NCBI RefSeq assembly: GCF_000003815.2
Contig: NC_049992.1
Span: 2,713,440-2,777,439, forward strand
Source: Branchiostoma floridae
Lineage: Eukaryota; Chordata; Leptocardii; Amphioxiformes; Branchiostomatidae
Reading direction: 5' to 3'
DNA length: 64,000 nucleotides
Part shown: in pieces, positions 21,121-33,550 of the stretch
Layout of the letters: each line of letters begins with the position of its first letter
Numbering within the stretch: position 1 is the stretch's first letter
Made by a program: the position numbers and the translations under genes
Notes under the pieces: model-generated
Told to the model about the DNA's origin: nothing
Databases searched by the model: none
The model's input: the letters and a program-made list of their open reading frames with translations, nothing else

Positions 21121-21480
21121 GGCTGGCTCCGTTTTAAGCGGTTTTCGCCTCCTTTGTAGCGCTCCGATGTAGAAAGACGCTAGTGTCCTTCCACAAGCTA
21201 ACTGCAAACTTGGCTATTTTTCATGCGTCACTGGACTGAATAATTTAGTATTTGTGTCACATTCCAAACAGCACGAGACTCCTCGTCTATCAAGTATACC
21301 GTGTTATATTTCCACTGATCAATGACAATATAATTGTGTTGTGTCTAAGAACTCAGTACTTGTTTTTCAATGATTCGCTGGCTCCGATCTGTAGTTGCAC
21401 GATATAAATGGTATACGATAATTTTTGTTATCCATGAAACAGAATGGGCCTCAATACAAATCTATTTATCCGTGATCGAA
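21121..21480 (-). promoter_or_regulatory. 5' flank of exon 1B, uninterrupted
   Basis: Upstream sequence of the duplicate first exon. It contains the intact counterpart of the RTE target (21284-21297) and continues into the block matching 18810-19010 of copy A, including a conserved GATATAAATGG. It is the best available picture of the ancestral promoter before the RTE insertion. Function is inferred. Confidence 0.4.
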
Positions 21481-22009
21481 GAGTAACCCATTGTTTTTGG
21501 CCAATATAACGTGCGTTCGCATCTGTATCTGTATGTTACCTTTGTCGCATTCGTATGTAGTTCGGCATGTCGTCTGCACGGACCTGCCCAATGATGCATG
21601 CACGTTATATTTTTTTCGCGGTAGCTGTTTTTTTTAATCGTTGTAATATTTTCAAAAATCACCCTTATATTTATGGTATTATGGAACAACCTGTATGGCT
21701 AAGGTGTATGGTCATCTATTAGCTTATCTCCAAGCAGATATGGGGTTATGTGTTCTCTAATGTAGAACAGCTAACGCGGCCGCCAGAGGAATCCATGACA
21801 TGTCCGAACAGATCCTGACACATTGCAATATGAGTTACAATAAAGAAGTACATGCTTTCTCCTGGTACGCTATCAGTAATATTAGGGCATCGTTTTTTGT
21901 TTGTTTTTTGTTTTATTGTTAAACATATCAAAGAACTAGAAAGGCCGACATTTGCTCGGGAGCAAATACAGCATATTGCAATCCATCTTCATCCCCATGC
22001 AAAAATGTA

Positions 22010-22935
22010 GTGTTCCATATCAACCTTTTGCAGGAGTTGACCTGTCCTACAACATCATCCCGCTCCAAACTTGATTTTACAAGAATGGGCTCAGAACACC
22101 CCTATCTATGCAGAATGGATTGGTCTTTTTGGCTCATTTCTATAGCTAGTGCTAAAGCTACCCCAATACCAATTTCCAGATCAGTTGGCTTTTTCATGAC
22201 ACAGGAAGCAAAAATATACATTTTCGGTCAAAAAGGACAAAACTCCAAAATTTAACAATTTTCAAGTGACCCCCACCATATATGTGAATAGAGCCCTGCA
22301 GGTACATACCGCGCGCACCTTCATACCAAATTCCAGATCATTTGGTTTTCATACAAAGGCATAGGAGCCAAAACTTAACATTTTTAGTCTAAAAATGGCA
22401 AAAAAATCTAAATTCAACAATTTAGAGTAATGTATGCTCAAAGGAAAAATTGCTAAGTGATCAATTAAGAAAGCGTTGATGGGTTCCTGTGCTCATATGT
22501 CCAATGCACCTCTGTAGCAAATTTCAGGTCATTAGGTTGTAATACCAGGACACGGGGGCCCAAAATATACATATTTGGTCTAAAAATGACCAAAAACTCT
22601 AAATATAATAATTTCTAAGGCCTCTATCAAAAAAGTAAAAAAAAAAAAAACGTTTGGGGGTATTTGCTGTCCCCTAACATGTATACAATTCCATTGACCC
22701 ATCCTGCACCCTATCTATAGTCATCACAAGTAAACTGTGCCAGTATCCCAGCCCCATACTTTATTCAGCCCATTAACTATCATACATAAGTGGTCGGTCA
22801 CTGATCGGTCACTGTAGGATATCATCGGGATCCATCCAAGGCTTCTCGAGTTATGCTGTTAACAGACACACACACAGACACACAGACACACAGACTCACA
22901 AGCCCAAAACATAACCTTAGCCATTCTGGCAAAGG
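22010..22935. repeat. Repeat-derived block with CA-type microsatellite
   Basis: Three imperfect units of about 190 bp between 22130 and 22630, each with CAAATTxCAGxTCATT, an AGGAxxCxxxxxCCAAAA segment and a GTCxAAAAATGxCxAAAA segment. The block is followed by 22670-22830, which matches 32341-32650, and by a CACAGACACACAGACACACAG tract at 22863-22890. No coding region. Confidence 0.6.
22670..22830. repeat. Repeat, uninterrupted copy of the 32341-32650 repeat
   Basis: Shares ATTCCATTGACCCATC, TGCACCCTATC, AACTGTGCCAGTATCCCAGC and CGGTCACTGA with 32341-32650. Here the two halves are contiguous; the other copy has about 190 bp between them. Confidence 0.75.
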
Positions 22936-24960
22936 TAATAACGTACAGCAGTGGGGTAAGGTAATCCAACAAGTATACATAAATACATACACTATTTTAA
23001 AGGATAATGTTCAATCATTTTGGAAACGTTTGGTCTCAAGTATATATGACTGCGTAAGATGTATAATATTGCTATTTGTTTCCTTTGATAAAGAGGGTGA
23101 ACCCCTGAGTAAAAAGTGAGCTAGGGCTTGGCCATACAAAGTTTTCAAATGAAGGGTTGAGCTTACAAGGTCTTGAATAATTCAGAGAAGGGATATTTCA
23201 AGCTGCAAGAAGGACTTCGTCTTCTTTCCTGTTCGTCATTATATGTCTGTCAGGGACTGTTTATATCATCTGTATGATATATATTGTTGCTACTGTCTTG
23301 TGTACATGTTATCGACAGCATAGACTGATTCCTAATCTAGTCAGAAATGTCAACAGAAACTAATGTTCAGAGTGGCTTTCTTGTGGCAACAAATGCGCAA
23401 TGATATATGTCTGTGTGGAAAGCATTTGCTCTCACATACTGGATGCATATACAGCATGTATTTATATATTCACACATACACACACACACACACACACATA
23501 TATATAAGATTTATATGAACATTTTGAGAGTTTGAATCCATCTCTATCCTAAGCAAAGATGGTCGTTGACATATGTTGCCGATGGAGTTTACAGTTTTTC
23601 ATGTTCATTTCTATCTTTTGTTTTTACTTTTAGTCAGATAGCCCAAGGAAAGTTTAGCATTACTCATGTTGTCTTAATCCTATCTTTCAGAGTATGTAGC
23701 AAAACACGCGGTAGTTTCCCTGCACGAGTCAAGTGTTACAGTAGTCAGGTGTAAAACTCATTGGTTTTCCTGCGTCACTGGACTGAATAATTTAGTGTTT
23801 GCGCCACATTCCAAACAGCACGAGACTCCCCGTCTATCGGGTATAGTGTAGCTTATTTCAACGGATTGGTGTCAACAGAATTTTATTTGTGTCTAGCAAG
23901 AACTCAACATTTAGATTAGCGTTTGCTCCGATCGCGATCGGTATGGTTGTACGATATAAATGTAATTTTGCCAACACAACTGTTGGTCAACTCGGGCGAT
24001 CTCAACATAAGTATCCATGTGTCCGCATTAAAACACCGAGTTGCCACCATGCCGAACTTAATGTGAGTGTCCGAAGAGCATGTCCATGAGAGCTACATGC
24101 AATTTATGTCGCATTTGCCACAACCTAACTTAAAGCAAGGGCGCCGCCATGCAGACGAGCCGATATTGCAGTCTTATTTCGGCAGAAAGCTTAGATTAGC
24201 TATAATGTAATATCCGACTTTCTATGCACTCTCAAAATACTTTAACCTCACTTTCTTATCAGCAAACTCACCGAAATAAATAAAATCCCCATTGTAAGTG
24301 ATATATGGCAACATTTATGCCATCCAATTACAAGGAAATAGCGGGATTTCTTCTATGAATGAAATGTAACATGTTTTGTTTTTCTTGTTTGTATGTATAA
24401 TGGAAATCAACTTTCAAAAGTTGTAGGGCCTAAAGACCTATTTTGAAATGAATAACTATGAACAAATAGATAAATACATTCACGTAACATTCTTCCAAGA
24501 CGGGCCTAAGTGTCCTTACAAATGTATACGTAAAAACTCGCCATCTGCAAACTTTCAAGCTAGTAGATAAACCCAGTCAATTATCCAGGAGAACTTCAAA
24601 CAAAAATCGATGAAAACCATTCGTCATGATCTGCACTTCATGACGAACAACAGACGATCTTATTACAGTTCAGCCGGACCTGAAACGTCAATCTTTGACA
24701 CGAGGCAGATAAGGACACAGCAAGTAAATGTTATGGATGGCATCATTTGCAGAAACAAACTTAATGCAAGCAAGGTAAACAAAACACGTCAATATTATCT
24801 AAAGTTTCAAAACAGACAGAATAAACGATGTCGATGAAACAAGAATTAAAGCTACAAAATATGGTCTCACAGCAAACCGTTCTGTATTTAAGGGTGCTCA
24901 AAGTGACACTTCTGTGATAGACTAGTATTAATTAAACCAATTTGATAACTACAGCCATTT
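22936..24960. other. No gene seen
   Basis: Apart from a (CA)n/(TA)n tract at about 23475-23510 and the exon 1 upstream module copy at 23768-23980, I see nothing recognisable. Confidence 0.5.
23768..23980 (-). promoter_or_regulatory. Third copy of the exon 1 upstream module, without exon
   Basis: Matches 15400-15473 plus 18796-18925 of copy A and 21227-21410 of copy B, with more divergence (for example GTCTATCGGGTAT where B has GTCTATCAAGTAT). It starts with TGCGTCACTGGACTGAATAA and includes the CACATTCC word and a GATATAAATG. No signal-peptide exon follows at its low-coordinate side. It may be a relic of an older duplication. Confidence 0.5.
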
Positions 24961-25019
24961 CTACCACATTGGTGCCCCTTGACCTATCGAGGAACTACAA
25001 TGTACGTATCTGCACTTTA

Positions 25020-25115
25020 CTACGGCCATGGGTACATCTACGCCCTCCCTGAACATATAGCTCAAGCCAAAAACTTGGAGGCATTTAAACATGCCCTCCG
25101 TACCAGCCATTAACC
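25020..25115 (+). pseudogene. LINE C-terminal scrap
   Basis: Reads Y-A-L-P-E-H-I-A-Q-A-K-N-L-E-A-F-K-H-A-L before a stop, the pattern found near the C-terminus of many LINE reverse transcriptases (W-N-x-L-P-x-x-I-V-x-A, F-K-x-x-L). Only about 30 residues, so the call is tentative. Confidence 0.4.
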
Positions 25116-28100
25116 AACCATAGTCCATGGGTACTCGCCGCCACACAACAACACGGCGGTCAGGGAGCGGTGCCCCTGCCCACTGAGGAGCCACAAGCCC
25201 TCTGCACCAGTCCTGCATCTAGGAAAATGACCTCTTCACCACAGTGCCAGAGCCCTCAACAAAATGAGGTTGGCGCTTAAAAAGAAGAAGATGAGAAGAA
25301 TCTACCTCAATATGTGTTCAAGGCTACCACACGATATATTGTCCCCTTTTGGTACTTTCTCGTCATGTTCACCAGTCTCCGGTTGGCTGGGGGGGGGGGG
25401 GGGGTGTTCCCTCCAAAATCAGGCCAAATTGATGTCATACACAAAATTCTCTTGCTGTGGCCTAAACTCCTCTGACACCTCCACATTTCCGGTGGTGGGG
25501 AGAGAGAGAAATGGGGAATCGATTTCAGGAGGATTTCGGAGAGTTTAGTGAGTGAGAGATGAGGAGGTGTTTAGGTAAGATTGCAAAGTCAATACCGGGG
25601 GAAGATTTCACGGCGAAACTGGGACAAACACTGGTAAAACTTCAAATTAGAATCGATCCGAGCTGGCTCTTTTCGGAGTTCTTGGTCAAACAGTTTACGG
25701 ATAGTGTGAACGAAGTTGGGAAGGCTTATGATTTTTGATGCTGTATTTTGTATGTGTCATGATCATCTGATATATCAAATGGTGTACATCTGTGTTTGTC
25801 TGTGTACTATCATGAATGGTTCTATGAACCCTGAAGTTCGAGGGATTGGCCTACTCTTTAAGAAGAGGTTAGTCTCCGACTGTTGTTTTTTTAGTCTTTT
25901 TTATGAGGCTTTCTATTCAGTGTATTGTTTCTTGAAGTCCGCCAGCCAAACGTAGGGGCTAATAATAATAGGTTTCGCAATAAGCCATAAAACTACACTA
26001 AATCAAACTAAACTAATATCAAAACTAAACTTCAGTAAAAAGGATAGAAGAAGAACTCGAAAGTCACCATGGAAACACACCCCGGGGACCGGGGGCGGCA
26101 CCGACTTCCGACGAACTTTGACCCAGTGCTGACGTCACACGTGCTTAAAAGCACCCAGGGAAGATAGCCAAAAAATTTCCGCCGATCCAGCTGCAGGCTA
26201 CGAAGTCGGCCTACTTTTTTTCACTTTTCCTTCCCCAGCCTGCCCTTGTAAGTTGAAGTTGATTACCGTACGTAGGATCGATGCCTAGTTCCCAGGTTTA
26301 TCGACCCCCCGCTGTAGAAAACCTGTCACGATCCCTCCGGACCAGACCCAACACATGTTCCACACCAGAGGTCATCAGTTAGACCGGCTAGAACTTCTGC
26401 AAATCTGGGAACAGTGCCAATGTCTTAGCTAGGAGAATTAAAATCACTTGGCTGCAGCAAGGTCTGGAGGTTAGGAGGACGTGAGTGAAGGGTATGTGAT
26501 TCTGAATTGGCTCGTGTGACCGGTTAGGGGCAAGAGGGTTTTGAATTCAACGGCAATTCAATTTCTACAACTGGACATGTACTTCCGCCGCTTCAAGTGA
26601 CATCCATCACTCTTCTTCACTGACGTCAGCGTTACTAGAATTCGAAGTTTTAGAGATTGAATTGGCTTTAACTATTACGTACCTGGATGGCTAATCTTCA
26701 TAAACTTATCTAAAAGGCTTTAAGTTCAGTCTCCCATAAATTTAGACTTTTTACCGCTCCTAGCGCAAATTCAGTGCTCTACAGGGCAGTAAGAGAAGCA
26801 GTGGGCATGTCGAAGTGAGCTCCAGATCCGTCCAAATGGTCCTTGAGAAGACGTCAGGACAAATTTAGTAATTACTCACAGTAATTACTGTGGAGGCTGT
26901 TGTGGACTTTCTGTATCGATGTGTACATGTAAACACGTTTATTTCAGAGAGAGAGAGAGAGCAAGAGAGAAAGGGTTCATTGACATTGAAATCCTTGCAG
27001 CAATTGTTGTTTTGTTTTGTTGTTTAGAGTCAGGATTTCAATCACAAGCATGGCATCGTTAAAACTGGTCTAGTATCAAGTTGTTTAAGATATTTGATTC
27101 ATGAATGGGAAGAGTTAACGTTATGACACGAACAAACATTCACTGCACAAATTACAAATTACACGTTATCGTTCAGGAGCTCACTAAGGTATGGCGCTGT
27201 TAGCGAAACGAACAGTTCTACCTCTGAACTGGGAGAATTTATCTTTGTTTCTTATTACGTTTCCTATTCTGAGTATGAGTATGAGTATCCCCTCGTCTTT
27301 CAGAATTGCGCAGTAGGCTTCCTTTCATCTTTGCAGATGATGGTAGCACCCTCTCCTTGAAGTCAGGGCTGTTGACAGCGTCTACTGTGGGACTGTAACC
27401 CTGCGTACGTCGCTGTATATATACAGTACAGCCAATTCCCATGTCGCATCTATAACTAGCTGCTGCCGTATGGCTTCAAAGCGGATGTATGACGCCGAAG
27501 GGCTGCTATTTGTCAAAACTCGTAATCCCATGTCCAGTATTGCCTCTATCGGCATGGCTAGCATTGGTAATAGCCACCGGCTTGCCGGACAGACCTGACT
27601 GTATGTCTTACACGGGCAATAATAGACTAAAAGTCCAGTGGCATAGCCAAATTGTGCATGTGTAAGGTAAAAAAATTCCACCTTTATCTTCTGTCAGCAC
27701 TGTGTATGTGGCACTGTCAATATAACTTGAGTGCAGTGTCACAGATTGATCGTCTGTCCAATAGCAAAGTAGAAAAATGATTTTTGACCTAGTTCTCGCA
27801 ACTCTCGCGAGAACTAGGTAACTCCATGAGCAAGATGGACTGGATAGCCATCGAAAATTTTGAGGTACGTGTGCTTACCTTTAATAACAGTCACCGATTG
27901 ATGAAAAATGCTAAAATGATTGAGCAAACTTGCTTAGAAGCACCACATTTGGTGCAATTGTAGTTGATTGTAAACTAGTGGATATGGAGGCGCATGTATC
28001 TAATGAATTTCAGCTTATAATGGATTTTATTGTACTTTTTGGCAATTTTCAGACAAAATGTATGTTTGATGCTTCTGTACCCTAGCGGTATTGCAACCAA

Positions 28101-28257
28101 TGACCTTGGTGTGGCAGTGCATATAACATATGTACACATTATTTCATTGTTACCGTTTCATTCACTCTTTTTGCATGGTTAATTTTGATATTTTTGGCCA
28201 TTTTTAGACCAAACATGTGACCAAACAATTTTGGCTCCCTTGCCCCAAGATAATACA
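25116..28257. other. No gene seen
   Basis: Holds a poly-G run at about 25390-25405, a GA-rich tract at 26947-26975 and a short palindrome around 27795-27820 (CTCTCGCGAGA core). A 99-codon minus ORF at 27382-27681 has no recognisable motif. The stretch 27846-27912 resembles the 89-bp insert in duplicon B. Confidence 0.5.
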
Positions 28258-28475
28258 GTTACTGTATATGCAGAAATGTTCGCGGTGGTTTTATGTTCGC
28301 GGTTTTCGCGATGGCCACTTCACCGCGAATTTAAAACGACCGCGAGCATTTTTACATGGCAGTAAGATATTACAGTGCGTGGTGATACCGCGAACTTGAA
28401 ACCACCGCGAAAAGTCCTTTTTACCGCTACCGGGAAATTAGACACCCGCTAACTTAAATGCATTTACAGTATATA
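28258..28475 (+). mobile_element. GCGG-rich inverted-repeat element, copy 1
   Basis: About 218 bp with TACTGTATATGCAGAAATG at the left and a matching ATGCATTTACAGTATAT at the right. The interior alternates TTCGCGGTGG and CCACCGCGAA words. Non-coding MITE-like element; superfamily not determined. Confidence 0.65.
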
Positions 28476-29544
28476 CCAACAGAACAATACAGTAACAGAT
28501 TACACTGTGTGCGCAATAACCCGCAATATTGATATGAACTAGGAACTGCGGTTAGAAATAACGCATGAGAATTTATGTTTGTCATTTTAAAGTCTGTAGT
28601 TAATGGTAGAATCGTACTGAAGAATTGGGTGGGTGTAATAGCCAGGAATAGGGGCATGAAATTCAACCACACGCCTGTACGCAGAAGACATCGGTCTTTG
28701 TGTTTATGGGGAAATTTGTCACAAAATATTTTGCCATAACATTTTCTGAAAGAAATTTCAAAAAGAAATTACGTTTTCATATTGGAAGGCCTGGTGTATC
28801 GTTCTACTGCTGTGCTATTTAGAGAAAACAGAACGAAATTTATGATACTAAGATCATACCATTCCAAAAAGATTACCATTGTTATACTCGCATTGCTATG
28901 AAAGCAAACAACAGAATGGTTGCCATGAAAAAGATGAAGTGTAGAATGTAAGTTGTAAAATGGTCTCTGGCTCTGCGACCTTTTGCATTTCTGCGTCTAG
29001 GTCATAAACAACATGTCATAATAGAGCCAATATGGACAGCAGACTTTGCATCATCATACATGAACATTTGTTGAACTCTATTTGGACAGTATACGTACTG
29101 TACATAATAATAACGGTAAAAGATGATATGGCACAACATGAAATGAAATGCAATCACAACCCAAGAGTGTGACCTCAGGTAGAATCCCCGGGCTATACGT
29201 GCAACTGCACGGCCGCCTGCCCACAGCTCGTGTTTTCAACCAAGCACATCGGATCATTGATCAAGCCCTACTCTTTTCGATAATGTGTTGCTTTCTTTTT
29301 ATACATGAACATAATAACTGCTTTTTTATATTACATACATAATATGAATTTTTGTTTCTGTTTGTTTTATTTCTTGTATGATAAAACTTCTCGTAGCTGC
29401 TTGTTTTCTTTAACTTAAGCTAAATTTTGCACATGTATGAAGTATATCTAAAATGTGCAATTCACCATCTTCTGCTGTGTAGAAGAGCTGCAATGTATTC
29501 TAGTGTTCACCGACTGAATTAAATAAACCAATTTTAAAAAATGC

Positions 29545-29755
29545 TACCCTTGAGGTTTGCGCCTACGTTACCTCATGCACGGGCCGCCAGCTTTACTTCA
29601 CCATCCGAAATGACGAGTGCATGAAATCCAGGATCATACTAAATTGTCTCCTCAGCATATAACATAGCGTCCTTTTGCATTTTCTGCCTCTAAGCCCTTG
29701 GCCGTAAAATCCGTGTCCTAATAGCATCAGTATGGACCATAAACGTAATCTAAAA
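29545..29755. repeat. Direct repeat, copy 1 of 2
   Basis: Shares TTGTCTCCTCAGCATATA, CATAGCGTCCTTTTGCATTT and GCCCTTGGCC with 30010-30240. A more diverged third copy is hinted at 28960-29060. Confidence 0.75.
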
Positions 29756-29949
29756 CAACATCATATACTTTCGCGATAGCCGGAAAAGGGACTTTTCGTG
29801 GTGGTTTTAATTTCGCGGTAGTACTATGCACTGTAGTTTTTAACTGCCATGAAAAAAATGTTCGCGTTGGTTTTAAATTCGCGGTGAAGTGGCCACCGCG
29901 AAAAGCTCGAACATAAAACCACCGCGAACATTTCTGCATTTACAGTATT
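29755..29949 (-). mobile_element. GCGG-rich inverted-repeat element, copy 2 (inverted)
   Basis: The reverse complement aligns with 28258-28475 nearly end to end (GCAGAAATGTTCGCGGTGGT, GGCCACTTCACCGCGAATTT). Its low-coordinate terminus is less clear. It lies between the two direct repeats 29545-29755 and 30010-30240. Confidence 0.65.
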
Positions 29950-30009
29950 TGGCCAATTTCTATTATTTTTCCAGAGATCTGTGGAGCCTGCAGCTGCTAG
30001 AGGCTAGAT

Positions 30010-30240
30010 TTTATTCTTGAGGCGTACGTCTGAAGCTCCCTCATGCACGGGGGTGCCGACATCATGTCACCATCCGAATGACGAATACATGCAATCCGCG
30101 ATACAAAATTGTCTCCTCAGCATATAGCATAGCGTCCTTTTGCATTTTCTGCCTCTTAGCCCTTGGCCATAAAAATCGTGTCCTAATATCACCAGTATGG
30201 ACCACAAACCTTTTGGTAATGTAAAACTACATCATGCGCC
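30010..30240. repeat. Direct repeat, copy 2 of 2
   Basis: See 29545-29755. The GCGG element copy 2 separates the pair. Confidence 0.75.
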
Positions 30241-30309
30241 TTTGCTGAACTTTATCCGGGCAGCTGTACTACAGTATATTGTACATAAACGAAAGATGGC
30301 AGGTCAATC

Positions 30310-30760
30310 ACAATGAATGAAGACCTTTATTGCACATTTTTGCCCCACTGGGCCATGTATAGGCTAGATCACATGTTAACAATCAGATACATGTAGAATG
30401 GTAACAATCATATACATTCATATGTGCATATATATATATGTATCTGCTCTAGTATATTCGACTTCCTCACGCTTCTTGGTAATTGTACATAAATGTAGCA
30501 AGCTATATAGTTGGTTAGGGGTCGTTTATCGAAAGCAGTAAGGAATATACATTTCTTTTTACCATTCAAGTATCAAGTGGGGAAATCTACTTAACACATT
30601 GTCAAATTGAATGCTTCTATCGCTTCCATACAAAGGATAATCTACAGTAAAATGCATTTCATCTTCTACTTTACCTAAACTACAAATGCTTAACAGTCTC
30701 CTCAGTATGACATACCAGTAACCGCTGTGATGACCCATTTTGATAAGCGGCACACACAAT
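30310..30760 (-). pseudogene. LINE 3' end (same family as 11.6-14.1 kb)
   Basis: Minus strand encodes S-I-C-S-L-G-K-V-E-D-E-M-H-F then Y-P-L-Y and S-D-R, matching the C-terminal finger of the 14-kb LINE. It is followed by a 3' tail with GGGCAAAAATGTGCAATAAA. Strongly 5' truncated. Confidence 0.6.
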
Positions 30761-32340
30761 ACAGCTACAGCTGCACTCCGGCCTTTTCTGTTCGTGATAG
30801 ATACAGACGTTTTCCCGGGCTTTTGCGGTCCTGCCAGTATTTACGGGAATGTGCAGATTGAATTACCATTGATTCCAGGAAACTCGCTCAGCCGTGTACG
30901 CCAGGTTTCCATCACGCGAGGTATAATAACGTCCAACGTCAACGTAAGAGAGTCACCTACCACGCCGCGCTCCGACGTCCTGACGTTCTTACGTAACGGC
31001 GTTGTAGGTCAGCTCGATTCTAACCCCAGCGCTCGCTCGACGTAACACACCTGGGACCAGGTGACCCGGTTAGGGCACATTCACCTCCAGTGTTCCTGGA
31101 ATTTACTGGCTTGTTTCGTCTCGTAATGATTTTTTAGGACCTCCGTGGGCACGTAGGTAATTTTACTGGAATCTAGAAAATCTCTGGACTTATCTCTAAG
31201 CAGCAGAAATCACAGCTGGTGCGTTTCCCGTCTGCAATATTCCTAGTGATTTTCCTCCTCCTGGACTAACAAGCCCGTCTTGTGTCCTGATGGTTTTCCG
31301 GAAATCTTGTGACTTGACGCAGTAGCGTGATAAGGTAAGTTAAAACCTCTGAACTTGACGTTGTGCTTCAAAACCATAGCCGCGATTGAAGTAGCACACC
31401 AGTGGACGCCGTCGCTTTTACTCTTTCCTGGAAGCCACTACCTTTCCTGGAACTTATGGTCTCCTGGGATGGATCCAACATCTTCCCCCACGTCAGGACA
31501 AGCTCACTTGAATCTAGAATGTCTTCGTATCCAACTCTGGTTGGCATCATAACTGTTTATGGGGGACCTCGTAGCTTTGAAATTTCCCGAAATTCCAGGG
31601 CTATGGAATTTTTCTGTCTTGTCTGGGCAGTCTTACGGGAATCAAGAAAAATCTCCTGACTTGAGCCCGAGCGTCAAACATCGCAGTTAGATGACTACAC
31701 AGCGTCGTGGTGGAAACTCTGGTCGTGTCTCAGATCGCCAGCTGGATTACCGTCTTGGAGGAAACTCTGGTTTGGGTACATTACGGCGTCTCTGTGTCAA
31801 ACTCGTGGTAAGTGCTTTTAGTGTCTCGTGTTTACAATGCTATTCATTCCTTCATTGGCAAACGAATTTAAGGCAACATTTGCAAGCAAATAAATAATGT
31901 TTACCTTCACAAGCTGTAGTCCAACACTCACAACACATTTCTAGATTTAGTGACCTGAGCCCCGGTAACCATGGCGACAGCTGTCTGGTCCAGGTCGTTG
32001 ACCTTATTTGTTTGGAGAAGAAGAAGAAACTGAAGGTAAACATAATAATTAAAGTAGAAGGCGGTAACAATCTTGATGTTTTCGTTTTGATAAAAAAAGG
32101 TGGTATTTTCAGAAGTGGATGATGCTTTCAAGCCTGATTCGAACGGGAGCTAGACCGATGTAAATTTACAGGCAGTTAAAAAAACTTAATAATAATAGAT
32201 ACGGTATTATATCAATAAGAATTATCAAACCTGAAAGTTCCATTGCAGTACCTTAACAGGCCGCTAGTGGGCCCAAATATAATCGTTTTCAGGCCTTATC
32301 AAGACGTACCCACATACCAAAGGGACACCTCTCTCGTCCC
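30761..32340. other. No gene seen; weak internal repeats
   Basis: Around 31080-31680 there are three loosely similar segments with TTCCTGGAA/TTCCAGG and GAATCxAGAAxxTCT words about 200-300 bp apart. The 101-codon ORF at 30740-31045 lacks recognisable features. Confidence 0.45.
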
Positions 32341-32650
32341 CTTATATGATTCCATTGACCCATCATGCACCCTATCGTCGAAAATCATCTTTATTCCACA
32401 GAAGATGAATACATACAATGTATATATTACAAGCAAAAAACCTAGGACAGTCCTTTGTCTGTTCTCCAGGAAGGCGCAAGGTATCAAAAAGAAGTACAAT
32501 GACAGATTAAAATCGTTTAAAAACATAAACGTAACATCATTCAGACCCAGATACATCATAAAATGTCATCACCAGTGAACTGTGCCAGTATCCCAGCCCC
32601 ATACTTGGATAGTTAATTCAGCACATTACATAAGCGGTCACTGAGCGGTC
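32341..32650. repeat. Repeat copy interrupted by about 190 bp
   Basis: Two halves of the 22670-22830 repeat flank about 32375-32564. The inserted stretch is AT-rich with no TIR seen and no clear target duplication. Confidence 0.6.
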
Positions 32651-32664
32651 ACTGAGGTAATTTT

Positions 32665-33492
32665 GACCATAACGTATAAAATATACACACTAATGCCGTA
32701 ATGCACTAAGTATAGGATATGACTTTCCTGAGACAGGTTTGACCATAACGTATAAAATATACACACTCATGCCGTTATGTACTAAGTATAGGATATGACT
32801 TTCCTGAGACAGGTTTGACTATAACGTATAAAATATACACACTCATGCCGTAATGTACTAAGTATAGGATATGACTTTCCTGAGACAGGTTTGACTATCC
32901 CCGTATAAAATATACACACTCATGCCGTAATGTACTAAGTATAGGATATGACTTTCCTGAGACAGGTTTGACTATCCCCGTATAAAATATACACACTAAT
33001 GCCGTAATGTACTAACTATAGGATATGACTTTCCTGAGACAGGTTTGACTATAACGTATAAAATATACACACTAATGCCGTAATTTACTAAGTATAGGAT
33101 ATGACTTTCCTGAGACAGGTTTGACTATCCCCGTATAAAATATACACACTCATGCCGTAATGTACTAAGTATAGGATATGACTTTCCTGAGACAGGTTTG
33201 ACTATCCCCGTATAAAATATACACACTCATGCCGTAATGTACTAAGTATAGGATATGACTTTCCTGAGACAGGTTTGACTATCCCCGTATAAAATATACA
33301 CACTAATGCCGTAATGTACTAACTATAGGATATGACTTTCCTGAGACAGGTTTGACTATAACGTATAAAATATACACACTCATGCCGTAATGTACTAAGT
33401 ATAGGATATAACTTTCCTGAGACAGGTTTGACCATAACGTATAAAATATACACACTGATGCCGTAATGTACTAAGTATGGGAAGTGACTTTC
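32665..33492. repeat. Satellite array, 76/77-bp unit, about 11 copies
   Basis: Unit starts GACCATAACGTATAAAATAT and ends TTTCCTGAGACAGGTTT. Two variants alternate: ATAACG (76 bp) and ATCCCCG (77 bp). Copy starts were read at 32665, 32741, 32817, 32893, 32970 and 33047 and continue to about 33492. Confidence 0.95.
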
Positions 33493-33550
33493 TTGCCCTG
33501 TGATTTGTCGTGTGAGACTTATCGCCCCCGCACACCAGCTGCCGTATCGA

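Larger units (their letters stand above)
19990..21297. repeat. Duplicon copy B
   Basis: Counterpart of 14259-15473 plus 18796-19010. It is contiguous at 21284-21297, the site where copy A carries the RTE. It has an extra 89 bp (20483-20571) bounded by the 11-bp direct repeat CACCCTTATCT; the extra sequence resembles 27846-27912, so a dispersed repeat probably entered copy B. Confidence 0.85.

Noticed and set aside
27382-27681. 99-aa minus ORF starting MEFFYLTH
   Set aside because: No recognisable domain, no splice context, and no second copy in the window.
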